In this document: positions 1 to 8,345 of the stretch, one piece after another
How positions within the stretch are numbered: position 1 is the stretch's first letter
Layout of the letters: every line of letters starts with the position of its first letter
DNA from: Arthrobacter saudimassiliensis
GTDB taxonomy: Bacteria > Actinomycetota > Actinomycetes > Actinomycetales > Micrococcaceae
Direction: 5' to 3'
Length of the DNA: 64,000 nucleotides
Assembly (NCBI GenBank): GCA_900016675.1
Contig: LN483071.1
Coordinates: 682,001 to 746,000, forward strand
The notes under the pieces: generated by a model
The model's database searches: none
Told to the model about the DNA's origin: nothing
The model's input: the letters and a program-made list of their open reading frames with translations, nothing else
Program-made: the position numbers and the translations under genes

Positions 1-611
1 TCCGGATCGACGGCATCGACGTGCGCCGGCTGCGCCTGGCCGACCTGCGCCGGATCACCGCCGTCGCGTTTGAGGACACGACCCTGTTCTCCAGCTCGGT
101 GCGGGAGAACGTGCTGCTGGGCGCCGACCCGGCGGATGAGGCGGACGGTGACCGGCTGCTGGCCGAGGCGCTCGACGTCGCGCAGGCCGGGTTTGCCTAT
201 TCGCTGCCGGACGGGGTGGACACGCTCATCGGCGAGGAGGGGCTGAGCCTCTCCGGCGGGCAGCGGCAGCGCATCGCCCTGGCCCGTGCAATCGCCGCCC
301 GGCCCAGGATCCTGGTGCTGGATGATCCCCTGTCGGCGCTGGACGTGCAGACCGAGGAGCTGGTGGAGACCCGGCTGCGGGAAGTGCTCGCCGAGACCAC
401 CACCCTGGTCGTGGCGCACCGGCCCTCCACCGTGGCGCTGGCGGACCGGGTCGCCCTGCTGGAGGACGGGCGGATCACCTCCGTCGGAACGCACGCAGAG
501 CTGCTGGCCTCCAGCGCCCACTACCGCTACGTGATCGCGAGCCTGCCTGAGGAACCGGCGGATCTCGACACCGCCCTGGCCGACGCCGAGCAGGAAGGGG
601 CGGGCCTGTGA
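1..611 (+). CDS. ABC exporter half-transporter, nucleotide-binding part (5' truncated)
   Basis: The gene runs in from before the window; the first complete codon is at 3. Only the end of an ABC exporter nucleotide-binding domain is present: the Q-loop region, a canonical LSGGQRQR signature (about nt 250-273), Walker B (VLDD) and the switch histidine in VAHRPS. The residue after the Walker B aspartate is Asp (GAT, 324-326), where a catalytic Glu is usual. That pattern is known from the degenerate site of heterodimeric exporters. The stop overlaps the next gene by 4 nt, so the two subunits are probably co-translated and pair. The substrate cannot be told from this fragment. The family call is firm; the heterodimer assignment is inference. 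Confidence 0.9.
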   Translation, partial: RIDGIDVRRLRLADLRRITAVAFEDTTLFSSSVRENVLLGADPADEADGDRLLAEALDVAQAGFAYSLPDGVDTLIGEEGLSLSGGQRQRIALARAIAARPRILVLDDPLSALDVQTEELVETRLREVLAETTTLVVAHRPSTVALADRVALLEDGRITSVGTHAELLASSAHYRYVIASLPEEPADLDTALADAEQEGAGL

Positions 612-2455
612 GCCGCGTACGTTTCCGGCCGGCGCGCGCCTCCGCTGCGGCCGCGCCCGTCGGCACCGCCGGCGAGGACGCCGTCGAGCTCACCCGGGGG
701 CAGAACCGGGCCGTCCGCCGGCGGTCGCTGGCCCTGCTCGGCTCGCTGCTGCGTCCGCGGCGGGCCCGGTTCCTGTTCACCATCACCCTGGTGGTGCTGT
801 CCCAGGCGGCCCGGGTGGCCGGCCCGGCGGTCATCGCGTTCGGCATCGACCATGCCCTGCCCGCCCTGCAGTCCGGCGCCCGGCTGCCCCTGCTCGGCGC
901 CGGCGCCGCGTACCTGACCGCCGCCGTCCTGGCCGGGGTCCTCACCGCCGGCTACGTCGCCGCCACGGCGGCACTCAGCCAGGCGATGCTGCTGGACCTC
1001 CGGCTGCGGGTGTTCCGGCACACGCAGCGGCTGAGCCTCGAGTTCCACGAGAAGTACACGTCGGGGCGCATCATTTCCCGGCAGACCTCGGACCTGGAGG
1101 CGCTGCGGGAGCTGCTCGATTCCGGCATCAGCTCCCTCGCCTCCGGTGCCATGTACATGCTCTTCACGGCGGTGAGCATCTTCCTGCTGGACTGGCAGAC
1201 CGGCCTGCTGCTGCTGGCCGCGTTCGTGCCCATGTACCTGCTCACCCGCTGGTACCAGAAGCGCTCGGCCATCGCCTACCGGGGCCAGCGGGTGGCCAGC
1301 GCGGCCCTGATCGTGCACTTCATCGAGACCATGACCGGCATCCGCGCCGTGAAGGCCTTCCGGCGGGAGCACGCCAACGCCGAGCGCAACGACGAGCTGA
1401 CCGAGGACTACCGGCTCGCCACCATGCGCTCGATCAACCTCAACGGCGTGTTCCAGCCCGGCCTGGTGCTGATCGGCAACGTGATGGTCGCCGTCGTCCT
1501 GCTGGCCGGCGGGTTCCGGGTGCTCGACGGCGGGCTGGAGGTGGGCGCGCTGCTGGCCCTGCTGCTGTACTCCAAGCGGTTCTTCCAGCCCGTGGACCAG
1601 ATGGCGATGTTCTACAACTCCTTCCAGTCCGCCTCCGCCGCCCTGGAGAAGGTCTCCGGGCTGCTGGAGGAGGTGCCCACCGTGCGGCCCCCGAAACACC
1701 CCGTGCAGCTGCCGCACGCCGCCGGAGAGGTCCGGTTCGACGGCGTCGAGTTCCGTTACGGGGACGGCCCGGTGGTGCTGCCCCGCATGGACCTGCACGT
1801 GCCGGCCGGGCAGACGGTCGCGCTGGTGGGGGCCACCGGGGCCGGAAAGTCCACGCTCGCCAAGCTGATCGCCCGGTTCTACGACCCCTCTGAAGGAGCC
1901 GTGCAGCTGGACGGCGTGGACCTGCGCAGCCTCGCCCAGCAGGACCTGCGCCGCGCCGTCGTCATGGTCACGCAGGAGGCGTTCCTCTTCTCCGGGTCGG
2001 TGGCCGACAACATCGCGCTCGGCCGGCCCGGCGCCTCCCGCGAGGAGATTGTGCGGGCCGCGCAGGCGGTGGGCGCGCATGGGTTCATCGAGGCGCTGCC
2101 CGAAGGCTATGACACCGACGTCAACAAGCGCGGCGGACGGGTGTCCGCGGGCCAGCGGCAGTTGATCAGCTTCGCCCGGGCGTTCCTGGCCGACCCTGCG
2201 GTGCTGATCCTCGACGAGGCCACCAGTTCGCTGGACATCCCCAGCGAACGGCAGGTGCAGCAGGGCCTGCAGACCCTGCTCGGCAACCGCACGGCGCTGA
2301 TCATCGCGCACCGCCTGTCCACGGTGGAGATCGCGGACCGGGTGCTGGTGCTCGACGGCGGCCGGGTGGTGGAGGACGGCGCTCCGGCGGACCTGATCCG
2401 CGGCGAGGGCCGGTACGCCGCCCTGCAGGCGGCCTGGCAGGACTCCCTGGTCTAG
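608..2455 (+). CDS. ABC exporter, fused membrane and ATP-binding domains (second subunit)
   Basis: A 615-residue half-transporter with an N-terminal six-helix ABC exporter membrane domain (about residues 45-340) and a C-terminal ATPase. Walker A (GATGAGKST) lies near residue 408, Walker B with its catalytic Glu ([11 protein letters not shown]) near residue 535, and the switch histidine in IIAHRLS. The signature is RVSAGQRQ rather than LSGGQ (Ala codon at 2147-2149). A canonical Walker B with a deviant signature is the complement of the upstream subunit (Asp in Walker B, canonical signature), as expected of a heterodimer with one active and one degenerate ATP site. The start overlaps the upstream stop by 4 nt. 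Multidrug or lipid-like export is usual for the family; the substrate is unknown. Confidence 0.93.
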   Translation: MSRVRFRPARASAAAAPVGTAGEDAVELTRGQNRAVRRRSLALLGSLLRPRRARFLFTITLVVLSQAARVAGPAVIAFGIDHALPALQSGARLPLLGAGAAYLTAAVLAGVLTAGYVAATAALSQAMLLDLRLRVFRHTQRLSLEFHEKYTSGRIISRQTSDLEALRELLDSGISSLASGAMYMLFTAVSIFLLDWQTGLLLLAAFVPMYLLTRWYQKRSAIAYRGQRVASAALIVHFIETMTGIRAVKAFRREHANAERNDELTEDYRLATMRSINLNGVFQPGLVLIGNVMVAVVLLAGGFRVLDGGLEVGALLALLLYSKRFFQPVDQMAMFYNSFQSASAALEKVSGLLEEVPTVRPPKHPVQLPHAAGEVRFDGVEFRYGDGPVVLPRMDLHVPAGQTVALVGATGAGKSTLAKLIARFYDPSEGAVQLDGVDLRSLAQQDLRRAVVMVTQEAFLFSGSVADNIALGRPGASREEIVRAAQAVGAHGFIEALPEGYDTDVNKRGGRVSAGQRQLISFARAFLADPAVLILDEATSSLDIPSERQVQQGLQTLLGNRTALIIAHRLSTVEIADRVLVLDGGRVVEDGAPADLIRGEGRYAALQAAWQDSLV

Positions 2456-2582
2456 CCTGCACGGGAGGCCCCGCGCCTGCTGTGACGCAGGGCACCTCGT
2501 TCGGTTTCGCGTTCGGCGACGGCATCGGCTATATTTGTAAAGTTACTTCGGCGGGCCGACAAGGCGCGGGAGGCAACTGCCA

Positions 2583-2659
<77 letters not shown>

Positions 2660-2666
2660 AGATCAA

Positions 2667-2700
2667 GGATCCGCTGGAAACAGCGGGTCCTTTCTTGTTT
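2667..2700 (+). terminator. Rho-independent terminator of tRNA-Pro
   Basis: A 10-nt inverted repeat (2667-2676 with 2681-2690, one imperfect position) has a GAAA loop and is followed by a T-rich tract (2691-2700). It is the clearest U-tract terminator in the window and ends the tRNA transcript. Confidence 0.88.
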
Positions 2701-2740
2701 CCTGCACCCCCCCCCGGTCGGCTTGGTCCCGGCCATGCGC

Positions 2741-2746
2741 TAGGGT
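2741..2746 (+). promoter_or_regulatory. -10 box, probable leaderless start for the 2753 gene
   Basis: TAGGGT followed by 6 nt and then the ATG at 2753, with no Shine-Dalgarno sequence. This spacing puts transcription start at or next to the start codon. Confidence 0.6.
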
Positions 2747-2752
2747 GCCGGC

Positions 2753-3235
2753 ATGCCCACCATCGTCTCCGCCCCCGGCGATCTCGTCGTCGCCACCGTC
2801 GACGGAATCGACGTCCGTTTCGGCGCCCTGAACATCGGTGAGCTGCCGCCCGGCCTGGAGCAATACGGTCAGGGACTGACCGTGAGCCTGTACGGGGTGC
2901 GGGGGCCGGAAACGATGCGACGGGACAACGTTTTCATGAAGGCCCTGTACGCCTGGGCCGAGACCCGCCATGATTCCGGTTCCGAGACCAGGGACCCGCC
3001 GGCGCAGATGCCCGGAGCAGCCGTGCTGGGCCGCGTCCAGGCGCAGATCACCGACGACGTCGGCACCGGGTATCGGTGGGTCGGCAGTCGGACGGCGGGA
3101 ACCGGAACCGACTGGGAGGGCAGCTGGTCCTTTATCCCCGAGCCGCCGCCCGGCGCCGCCGTCCTGGTCCTGGCCTTCACCCTGGACGGCACGCCGACCG
3201 GCCGGGACATCAGGATGCGGCTCAGCGAAGGCTGA
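2753..3235 (+). CDS. Hypothetical protein, 160 aa
   Basis: I do not recognise this family. The product is soluble, without a signal peptide or membrane segment. It alternates short beta-prone stretches (VVATVDGIDVRFG, LTVSLYGVRG, AVLVLAFTLDG) with glycine/proline turns, suggesting a beta-rich fold. Coding is supported by the leaderless-type start (TAGGGT, 6 nt, ATG) and typical GC-rich third positions. It stands alone between tRNA-Pro and a reductase gene on the same strand; nothing in the context indicates its role. Confidence 0.75.
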   Translation: MPTIVSAPGDLVVATVDGIDVRFGALNIGELPPGLEQYGQGLTVSLYGVRGPETMRRDNVFMKALYAWAETRHDSGSETRDPPAQMPGAAVLGRVQAQITDDVGTGYRWVGSRTAGTGTDWEGSWSFIPEPPPGAAVLVLAFTLDGTPTGRDIRMRLSEG

Positions 3236-3373
3236 GCCTGCGGCTCCGTTCCACCGCTGCAGGCTGCCGCTCCTGGTTCCCGGCCGTTAACCGTCCATGG
3301 GTGGTGGCAGGCCCGAGCGCCGCGGTACGGTGGGGCACAATCCGCCGACCCCCTCTCCGCCGAGGAGCCCGCC

Positions 3374-4015
3374 ATGGCCGTCCGCGTCGATCTGAACATC
3401 TCGCTGGACGGGTTTGCCACCACCACCGACCAGACCCCCGAGGAACCCTTCGGCCGGGACTGGGGCCGGTTGGTGGACGCCTACGTCGCCACCCGCACCT
3501 TCCGGACCCGGGTCCTGGGGGAAGACGGCAGCGAAGGCACCACCGGCGTCGACGACGCCTACGCCCGCGCCTACTTCGAGAACATCGGCGCCGAGATCAT
3601 GGGCGCGGGAATGTTCGGGCTGCACAACTTTCCCGACGATCCGGACTGGCAGGGCTGGTGGGGCGACGAGCCGCCGTTCCACGTGCCGGTCTTCGTGCTC
3701 ACGCACTCCCGCCGGCCACCGCTGGAGATGGCCGGCGGAACCCGCTTCGAATTCCTGGCCGCCTCCCCGCAGGAGGCCCTGGAGCTGGCCGCCGAGGCGG
3801 CCGGGGACCGCGACGTGCGGATCGGCGGCGGCGCCGACACCGTGCGGCAGTTCCTCACGGCCGGGCTGGTGGACCGCCTGCACGTCGGCATCGCCCCGAT
3901 CCTGCTGGGCCGCGGCGTCCGGCTGTGGGAGAACCTGCGGGGACTGGAGGAAGGCTATGAGGTCACCGGCGAGGTGGCCGACAGCGGCACCGTGCACCTC
4001 ACCTTCACCCGCTAA
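3374..4015 (+). CDS. Dihydrofolate reductase / RibD C-terminal family reductase
   Basis: A 213-residue single-domain protein of the DHFR-like RibD_C fold, an NADPH-dependent reductase family. The N-terminus VDLNISLDGF has the SLDGF motif typical of these proteins. The middle carries GAGMFG, and the C-terminal half has the IGGGADTVRQFL and GIAPILLGRG elements that contact the nucleotide. A GAGGAG Shine-Dalgarno precedes the ATG. These stand-alone proteins are widespread and mostly of unknown substrate; it should not be called a true folate reductase. It is convergent with purC. Confidence 0.88.
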   Translation: MAVRVDLNISLDGFATTTDQTPEEPFGRDWGRLVDAYVATRTFRTRVLGEDGSEGTTGVDDAYARAYFENIGAEIMGAGMFGLHNFPDDPDWQGWWGDEPPFHVPVFVLTHSRRPPLEMAGGTRFEFLAASPQEALELAAEAAGDRDVRIGGGADTVRQFLTAGLVDRLHVGIAPILLGRGVRLWENLRGLEEGYEVTGEVADSGTVHLTFTR

Positions 4016-4060
4016 GACCCCTGTCCGAAGCCCGCAGACCGCAGACCGCCCGCCCCTCCC

Positions 4061-4963
4061 CTAGACGAAGGTACGTCCGGTCAGCCGCTCGTAGGCCTCA
4101 ACGTAGCGGGCACGCGTCCGCTCCACCACCTCATCCGGCAGCGGCGGCGGAGGCGTATCGGAGGCCCGGTCCCATCCCGAGTCGGGCGAGGTGAGCCAGT
4201 CCCGCACGTACTGCTTGTCGAAGGAGGGCTGCGCCTGGCCCGGCCGGTACAGCGCCGCGTCCCAGAACCGGGAGGAATCGGGGGTCAGCACCTCATCGCC
4301 CAGGGTGACCGCCCCGGTGGCGGGATCGGCGCCGAACTCCACCTTGGTGTCGGCGAGGATGATGCCGCGGTCCCGGGCCGTCCGCTCCGCCGCGGTGTAG
4401 ATGTCCAGGGTCAGCGAGCGCAGCGTCTCCGCCGTCTCCGCGCCGACCGTGTCCACGACGGCGTCGTAGGTGATGTTCTCGTCGTGCTCGCCCTGCTCCG
4501 CCTTCGCGGACGGGGTGAAGATCGCCGGTTCCAGCCGCGAACCGTCCACCAGGCCGCCGGGCAGCGGCACCCCGCACACGGTGGAATCGGCGCGGTACTC
4601 GGCCAGCCCGGACCCGGTGAGGTAGCCGCGGGCAATGCACTCGACCGGGTACATGTCGAGCTTTTTGCAGATCATGGCCCGCCCGGCCACCTCGGCCGGC
4701 ACGCCGTCGTCGGCGCTGATGACATGGTTGGGCACCCCGGCCAGCTGATCGAACCACCACAGGCTCAGCTGGGTGAGGATCCGTCCCTTGTCCGGAATCG
4801 GGGTGGGCAGGATGTGGTCATAGGCGCTGATCCGGTCGGTGGCGACCACCAGCACCCGGTCGGTGACGGCCGGGTCCTCGGGGACGTACAGTTCGCGGAC
4901 CTTGCCGGAATAGACGTGCCGCCAGCCGGGCAGCTGCGCGGGTGCGGGCAGGTCCAGGCTCAT
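4061..4963 (-). CDS. purC: Phosphoribosylaminoimidazole-succinocarboxamide synthase
   Basis: A 300-residue SAICAR synthetase that joins CAIR and aspartate with ATP in purine synthesis. The ATP-binding N-terminus has YSGKVRELY, followed by VVATDRISAYD and the substrate-binding SADDGVP, all typical of the family. The reading frame stays open much further upstream through purD, but the ATG at 4963 begins the conserved N-terminus and overlaps the purD stop in an ATGA arrangement. It is therefore the second gene of a purD-purC operon. Confidence 0.97.
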   Translation of the reverse strand: MSLDLPAPAQLPGWRHVYSGKVRELYVPEDPAVTDRVLVVATDRISAYDHILPTPIPDKGRILTQLSLWWFDQLAGVPNHVISADDGVPAEVAGRAMICKKLDMYPVECIARGYLTGSGLAEYRADSTVCGVPLPGGLVDGSRLEPAIFTPSAKAEQGEHDENITYDAVVDTVGAETAETLRSLTLDIYTAAERTARDRGIILADTKVEFGADPATGAVTLGDEVLTPDSSRFWDAALYRPGQAQPSFDKQYVRDWLTSPDSGWDRASDTPPPPLPDEVVERTRARYVEAYERLTGRTFV

Positions 4964-6270
4964 GCGTTGGCTCCGTCCGTGCCGGAGGCCGCGGAGGTGC
5001 CGGGGACGGTGATCTCGCCGCGCTCGGCCCGCAGGGCGATGTCGGTGCGGTGCTGGGAGCCGTCCAGGCCGATCTGTTCCACGCCGGCGTAGGCGCGGGA
5101 CCGGGCCTCGGCGAGCCCGTCGCCCAGGCCGACGACGGCGAGCACCCGCCCGCCGGCCGACACCACTTCGCCCTCCTGCTCCCGGGTCCCGGCGTGCAGC
5201 ACGTGCACGCCCTCCAGCAGCTCCGCCTCCGGCAGGCCGAGGATCGGGTCCCCGGTGCGCGGCGCGTCGGGGTAGTTCCCGGCGGCGACGACGACGGCGA
5301 CGGCGGTCCGCGGATCCCACCGCAGCTGTTCCCCGGCGTCGAGGGAGCCCTTGGCCGCGGCCAGCAGCAGGCCGCCGAGCGGGGTCTTCAGCCGGGCCAG
5401 CACGGCCTGGGTCTCCGGGTCCCCGAAGCGGGCGTTGAATTCGATCACGCGCAGGCCGCGGGAGGTCAGGGCCAGCCCGCAGTAGAGCACCCCGGTGAAG
5501 GGGATGCCGCGGGCGGCCATCTCGTCGATGGTCGGCTGCGCCACGCGGGCCATGACGTCCTCGACGAGGTTCTCCGGGACCCACTCCAGCGGCGAGTAGG
5601 CGCCCATGCCGCCGGTGTTGGGGCCGGCGTCGCCGTCGAAGATGCGCTTGAAATCCTGGGCCGGCGCCAGCGGCACCGCGTGCCTGCCGTCGGAGAGGAC
5701 AAACAGGGAGACCTCGGGGCCGTCGAGGAACTCCTCGATGACCACGGTGCCGCCGGCGTCGAAGCAGGCCTGGGCGTGGGCGAGCGCCTCGTCCCGGTCG
5801 CCGGTCACCACGACGCCCTTGCCGGCGGCCAGGCCGTCGTCCTTGACCACGTAGGGGGCACCGAACATGTCCAGGCCCTCTTCGGCTTCGGCCCGGTTGG
5901 CCGCGACGTGCGCCATGGCGGTGGGCACGCCGGCGGCGGCCATCACCTGCTTGGCGAAGGACTTCGACGCCTCCAGTCGGGCGGCCTCCTTCGAGGGCCC
6001 GAACACGGGGATGCCGGCGGCGTCGAGCGCGTCCGCGACACCGGCGGCCAGCGGGGCCTCCGGGCCGACGACCACGAGGTCCGCCTCCAGCCGGCGGGCC
6101 AGGGCGGTGACGGCGGCGGGGTCGGAGGCGTCGATCGGGTGGACCGGCACGACGGCGGCGATACCGGCGTTGCCGGGGGCCGCGTGTACTTCTTCAACGT
6201 AGGGATCGGCCAGCAGGGCCCGGACAATGGCGTGTTCGCGGCCACCGGGGCCGACAACGAGAACCTTCAC
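4960..6270 (-). CDS. purD: Phosphoribosylamine-glycine ligase
   Basis: A 436-residue ATP-grasp ligase making GAR from phosphoribosylamine, glycine and ATP. The N-terminus MKVLVVGPGGREHAI is diagnostic. ATP-grasp residues follow in VVKDDGLAAGKGVVV, and the C-terminal domain has INARFGDPETQ-type metal ligands (seen as EFNARFGDPETQ). The start is GTG, preceded at 8 nt by the -10-like TAGGCT (6279-6284), so translation may be nearly leaderless. The stop overlaps purC by 4 nt. It diverges from the asparaginase gene. Confidence 0.97.
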   Translation of the reverse strand: MKVLVVGPGGREHAIVRALLADPYVEEVHAAPGNAGIAAVVPVHPIDASDPAAVTALARRLEADLVVVGPEAPLAAGVADALDAAGIPVFGPSKEAARLEASKSFAKQVMAAAGVPTAMAHVAANRAEAEEGLDMFGAPYVVKDDGLAAGKGVVVTGDRDEALAHAQACFDAGGTVVIEEFLDGPEVSLFVLSDGRHAVPLAPAQDFKRIFDGDAGPNTGGMGAYSPLEWVPENLVEDVMARVAQPTIDEMAARGIPFTGVLYCGLALTSRGLRVIEFNARFGDPETQAVLARLKTPLGGLLLAAAKGSLDAGEQLRWDPRTAVAVVVAAGNYPDAPRTGDPILGLPEAELLEGVHVLHAGTREQEGEVVSAGGRVLAVVGLGDGLAEARSRAYAGVEQIGLDGSQHRTDIALRAERGEITVPGTSAASGTDGANA

Positions 6271-6278
6271 AGTCAGCC

Positions 6279-6284
6279 AGCCTA
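6279..6284 (-). promoter_or_regulatory. -10 box upstream of purD
   Basis: Read on the minus strand this is TAGGCT, followed by 8 nt and the GTG start of purD. It suggests a very short leader or none. I see no purine riboswitch in the 173-nt gap. Confidence 0.45.
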
Positions 6285-6431
6285 CTAACCGCCGGGCAGG
6301 CGCTGAAAGCCACCTGCGCAGATGACGCTCCCGCAGCCGCGCCCCCTCGGTGCACCTCCGCTGCGGTCTGCCCGGGGCGGGCGTCGGGGCCTGCGCGGAG
6401 CCGGCGTCCCGGACCAGTCCCGGATCCTCCG

Positions 6432-6437
6432 TAGACT
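6432..6437 (+). promoter_or_regulatory. -10 box, leaderless start of asparaginase gene
   Basis: TAGACT, 6 nt, then ATG at 6444; there is no Shine-Dalgarno sequence. Confidence 0.6.
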
Positions 6438-6443
6438 GGCACT

Positions 6444-7463
6444 ATGGCAGCCACTTTCACCGCGTCCGACGCCGTCGAGCTTGCCGTTGTGGAACGCAAC
6501 GGCTTCATTGAATCCCGCCACGTCGGCTCCGCCGTCGTGATGGCCGGCGACGGGACCGTGGTGACGCAGCTGGGCGACATCACCTCGCCGATCTTCCCGC
6601 GCTCCACCCTGAAGCCGTTCCAGGCCATCGCCGCCATGCGCTCGGGCGTGCCGCTGCGCGGGCCGCAGGTGGCCCTGGCCGCGGCCAGCCACGTGGGCGC
6701 CCGCGAGCACCAGGACGTCGTCGAGTCCATGCTGGCCGCCGCCGGCGTGACGGAGGAGCATCTGCAGTGCCCGGCCGACTGGCCGCAGGACGAGGCGATG
6801 CGGTTCGAACTGATCCGCTCCGGGCAGGGCAAGCGCCGCATCAGCTTCAACTGCTCGGGCAAGCATGCCGCCTTCCTGTGGGCCTGCACCGAAAACAACT
6901 GGAACCACTCCACCTATCTTGAGCGCAGCCACCCGCTGCAGCAGCAGGTGGGGGCGGTGATCGAAGAGTTCTGCGGCGAGCCCGTCGCGCACTGGGCCGT
7001 GGACGGCTGCGGCGCCCCGCTGGCCGCCGTGTCCCTCACCGGCCTGGCCCGGGGCATCGGCCGGCTGGCCAAGGCCCCCTCCGCCAAGGAGGGCGACGCC
7101 CGCGCCGCGACGGTCGCCACCGCCATGCTGGACTACCCGTGGGCGGTGCACGGCCACGGCCGGGAAAACTCGGTGGTGATGGAGGAGCTGGGCATCATCG
7201 CCAAGAACGGCGCCGAGGGCGTGCTGGTGCTCGGCACCCCCACGGGTGTGTCGGTGGCGCTGAAGATGCTGGACGGCAACACCCGCGCCGCCACCCTGGT
7301 GGGCCTGACCCTGCTGGCCGCGACCGGCGTCGTCGACGCCGAGGCCACGGTGCGGGTGCTCGAACAGGTGGTACCTCCCGTGCTCGGCGGCGGACAGCCG
7401 GTCGGCCAGCTGCGCCTGGGCGCCCCGGTCGCGTCGGTGCTGGACGAGGCCCTGCTGGGCTGA
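6444..7463 (+). CDS. L-asparaginase II family protein
   Basis: A 339-residue protein of the thermolabile asparaginase family (Rhizobium etli type), distinct from the E. coli AnsA/AnsB fold. Characteristic elements are the N-terminal ERNGFIESRH, PRSTLKPFQA, the serine/lysine motif NCSGKHAAFL and the VDGCGAPLAAVSL stretch. Family knowledge gives hydrolysis of asparagine to aspartate and ammonia in the cytoplasm; no signal peptide is visible. It starts without a leader after a -10 box and is followed 12 nt later by the SCP-like gene. Aspartate from this reaction could feed the neighbouring purC step, but that is speculation. Confidence 0.9.
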   Translation: MAATFTASDAVELAVVERNGFIESRHVGSAVVMAGDGTVVTQLGDITSPIFPRSTLKPFQAIAAMRSGVPLRGPQVALAAASHVGAREHQDVVESMLAAAGVTEEHLQCPADWPQDEAMRFELIRSGQGKRRISFNCSGKHAAFLWACTENNWNHSTYLERSHPLQQQVGAVIEEFCGEPVAHWAVDGCGAPLAAVSLTGLARGIGRLAKAPSAKEGDARAATVATAMLDYPWAVHGHGRENSVVMEELGIIAKNGAEGVLVLGTPTGVSVALKMLDGNTRAATLVGLTLLAATGVVDAEATVRVLEQVVPPVLGGGQPVGQLRLGAPVASVLDEALLG

Positions 7464-7475
7464 GGACGGACGGAT

Positions 7476-7835
7476 ATGGCACGACGGCGGATCAGCCCCG
7501 AAGACGGCCGCGCGGCCCTCGCCGCAGCGGGGCCCGACGCACCCCGGACCACGACCGCCACGGCCGTGCGCTACACCCTGGAGGAACTGGCCGAGCGGGT
7601 GCCCGGCAACAGCGTGGAGGTGCGCGTGCCGCCCTTCGGCGTCACCCAGTGCGTGCCGGGGCCACGGCACACCCGCGGCACTCCCCCGAACGTCGTGGAG
7701 ACCGACGCCGCCACCTGGCTGGAGCTGGTCACCGGCCGGTCCACCTGGGCCGAAGCCACCGCGGCCGGCAAGGTCTCGGCCTCCGGCCTGCGGGCCGACC
7801 TCACCGAGTGGCTGCCGCTTTTTCCCGGCAGCTGA
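7476..7835 (+). CDS. Sterol carrier family protein (SCP_3-like)
   Basis: A 119-residue soluble protein resembling the bacterial SCP2-related family. The recognisable block is [28 protein letters not shown], followed by an acidic helix and the C-terminal [12 protein letters not shown]. It has no signal peptide. Family members are actinobacterial proteins with a proposed lipid-binding groove and no defined role. It lies 12 nt after the asparaginase stop and is probably co-transcribed with it. Confidence 0.78.
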   Translation: MARRRISPEDGRAALAAAGPDAPRTTTATAVRYTLEELAERVPGNSVEVRVPPFGVTQCVPGPRHTRGTPPNVVETDAATWLELVTGRSTWAEATAAGKVSASGLRADLTEWLPLFPGS

Positions 7836-7960
7836 ACCGGACGCCGGAACCGGGCACCTGCATCGGGCACCTGCCCAGTGGTGCCTGCATCCTCAGCCCG
7901 CACCGGGCGCAGGCCCGCTCCGCAGCCGGCGGAATCGTCCGCAGGCATCTCTACCCCCGG

Positions 7961-7966
7961 TAGAAT
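7961..7966 (+). promoter_or_regulatory. -10 box, leaderless start for the 7974 gene
   Basis: TAGAAT, 7 nt, then ATG at 7974. Confidence 0.55.
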
Positions 7967-7973
7967 TTGCTCC

Positions 7974-8294
7974 ATGAGTTCCCCCCAGCCCGGCCCCGAG
8001 CGCCGCGAGATCACCATCCGCCGCGCGCCCAAGTACGCACCGTTCCTTGCCCTCGGCGCCCTGCTGGGCTTCCTCGCCGCCCTGGTGGTGGCCTACACCG
8101 GCCCGGCGCACCCGGACTACACCCGGGAGGCAGCGCTGGGCCTGTTCACCATCCTGTTCGCGCTGATCGGCGTCGGGCTGGCCGCCCTGGCGGTGCTGCT
8201 GATGGACCGGATCAGTGTCCGCCGCAGCCGCCGGGCCGTCGTCGAGGCGGAGGCCGACGACGCCGCAGAGGGCTCCGGACCGACTGCACCGTAA
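7974..8294 (+). CDS. Small membrane protein, two transmembrane helices
   Basis: A 106-residue protein with a short charged N-terminus (RREITIRRAPKYAPF), helix 1 (about residues 22-42), a polar loop ending in YTREAALG, helix 2 (about residues 55-76) and an acidic C-terminal tail. I chose ATG 7974 over upstream starts because TAGAAT lies 7 nt before it. I recognise no enzymatic family. Small membrane proteins of this form lie just before purF in Arthrobacter-like genomes as far as I recall; the function is unknown. Confidence 0.8.
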   Translation: MSSPQPGPERREITIRRAPKYAPFLALGALLGFLAALVVAYTGPAHPDYTREAALGLFTILFALIGVGLAALAVLLMDRISVRRSRRAVVEAEADDAAEGSGPTAP

Positions 8295-8333
8295 CGCTGG
8301 CGCACGGGGGCGTCCCGCTCCCCCTTGCCGTGA

Positions 8334-8339
8334 GAGAAT
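8334..8339 (+). promoter_or_regulatory. Candidate -10 box for purF
   Basis: GAGAAT, 6 nt, then ATG at 8346. The first base departs from the usual T, so this is a weaker instance of the pattern. Confidence 0.4.
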
Positions 8340-8345
8340 GCTGGC

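Noticed and set aside
6271-6443. Purine riboswitch between purD and the asparaginase gene
   Set aside because: No purine aptamer core is seen, and both genes start close to -10 boxes, leaving no room for a leader.
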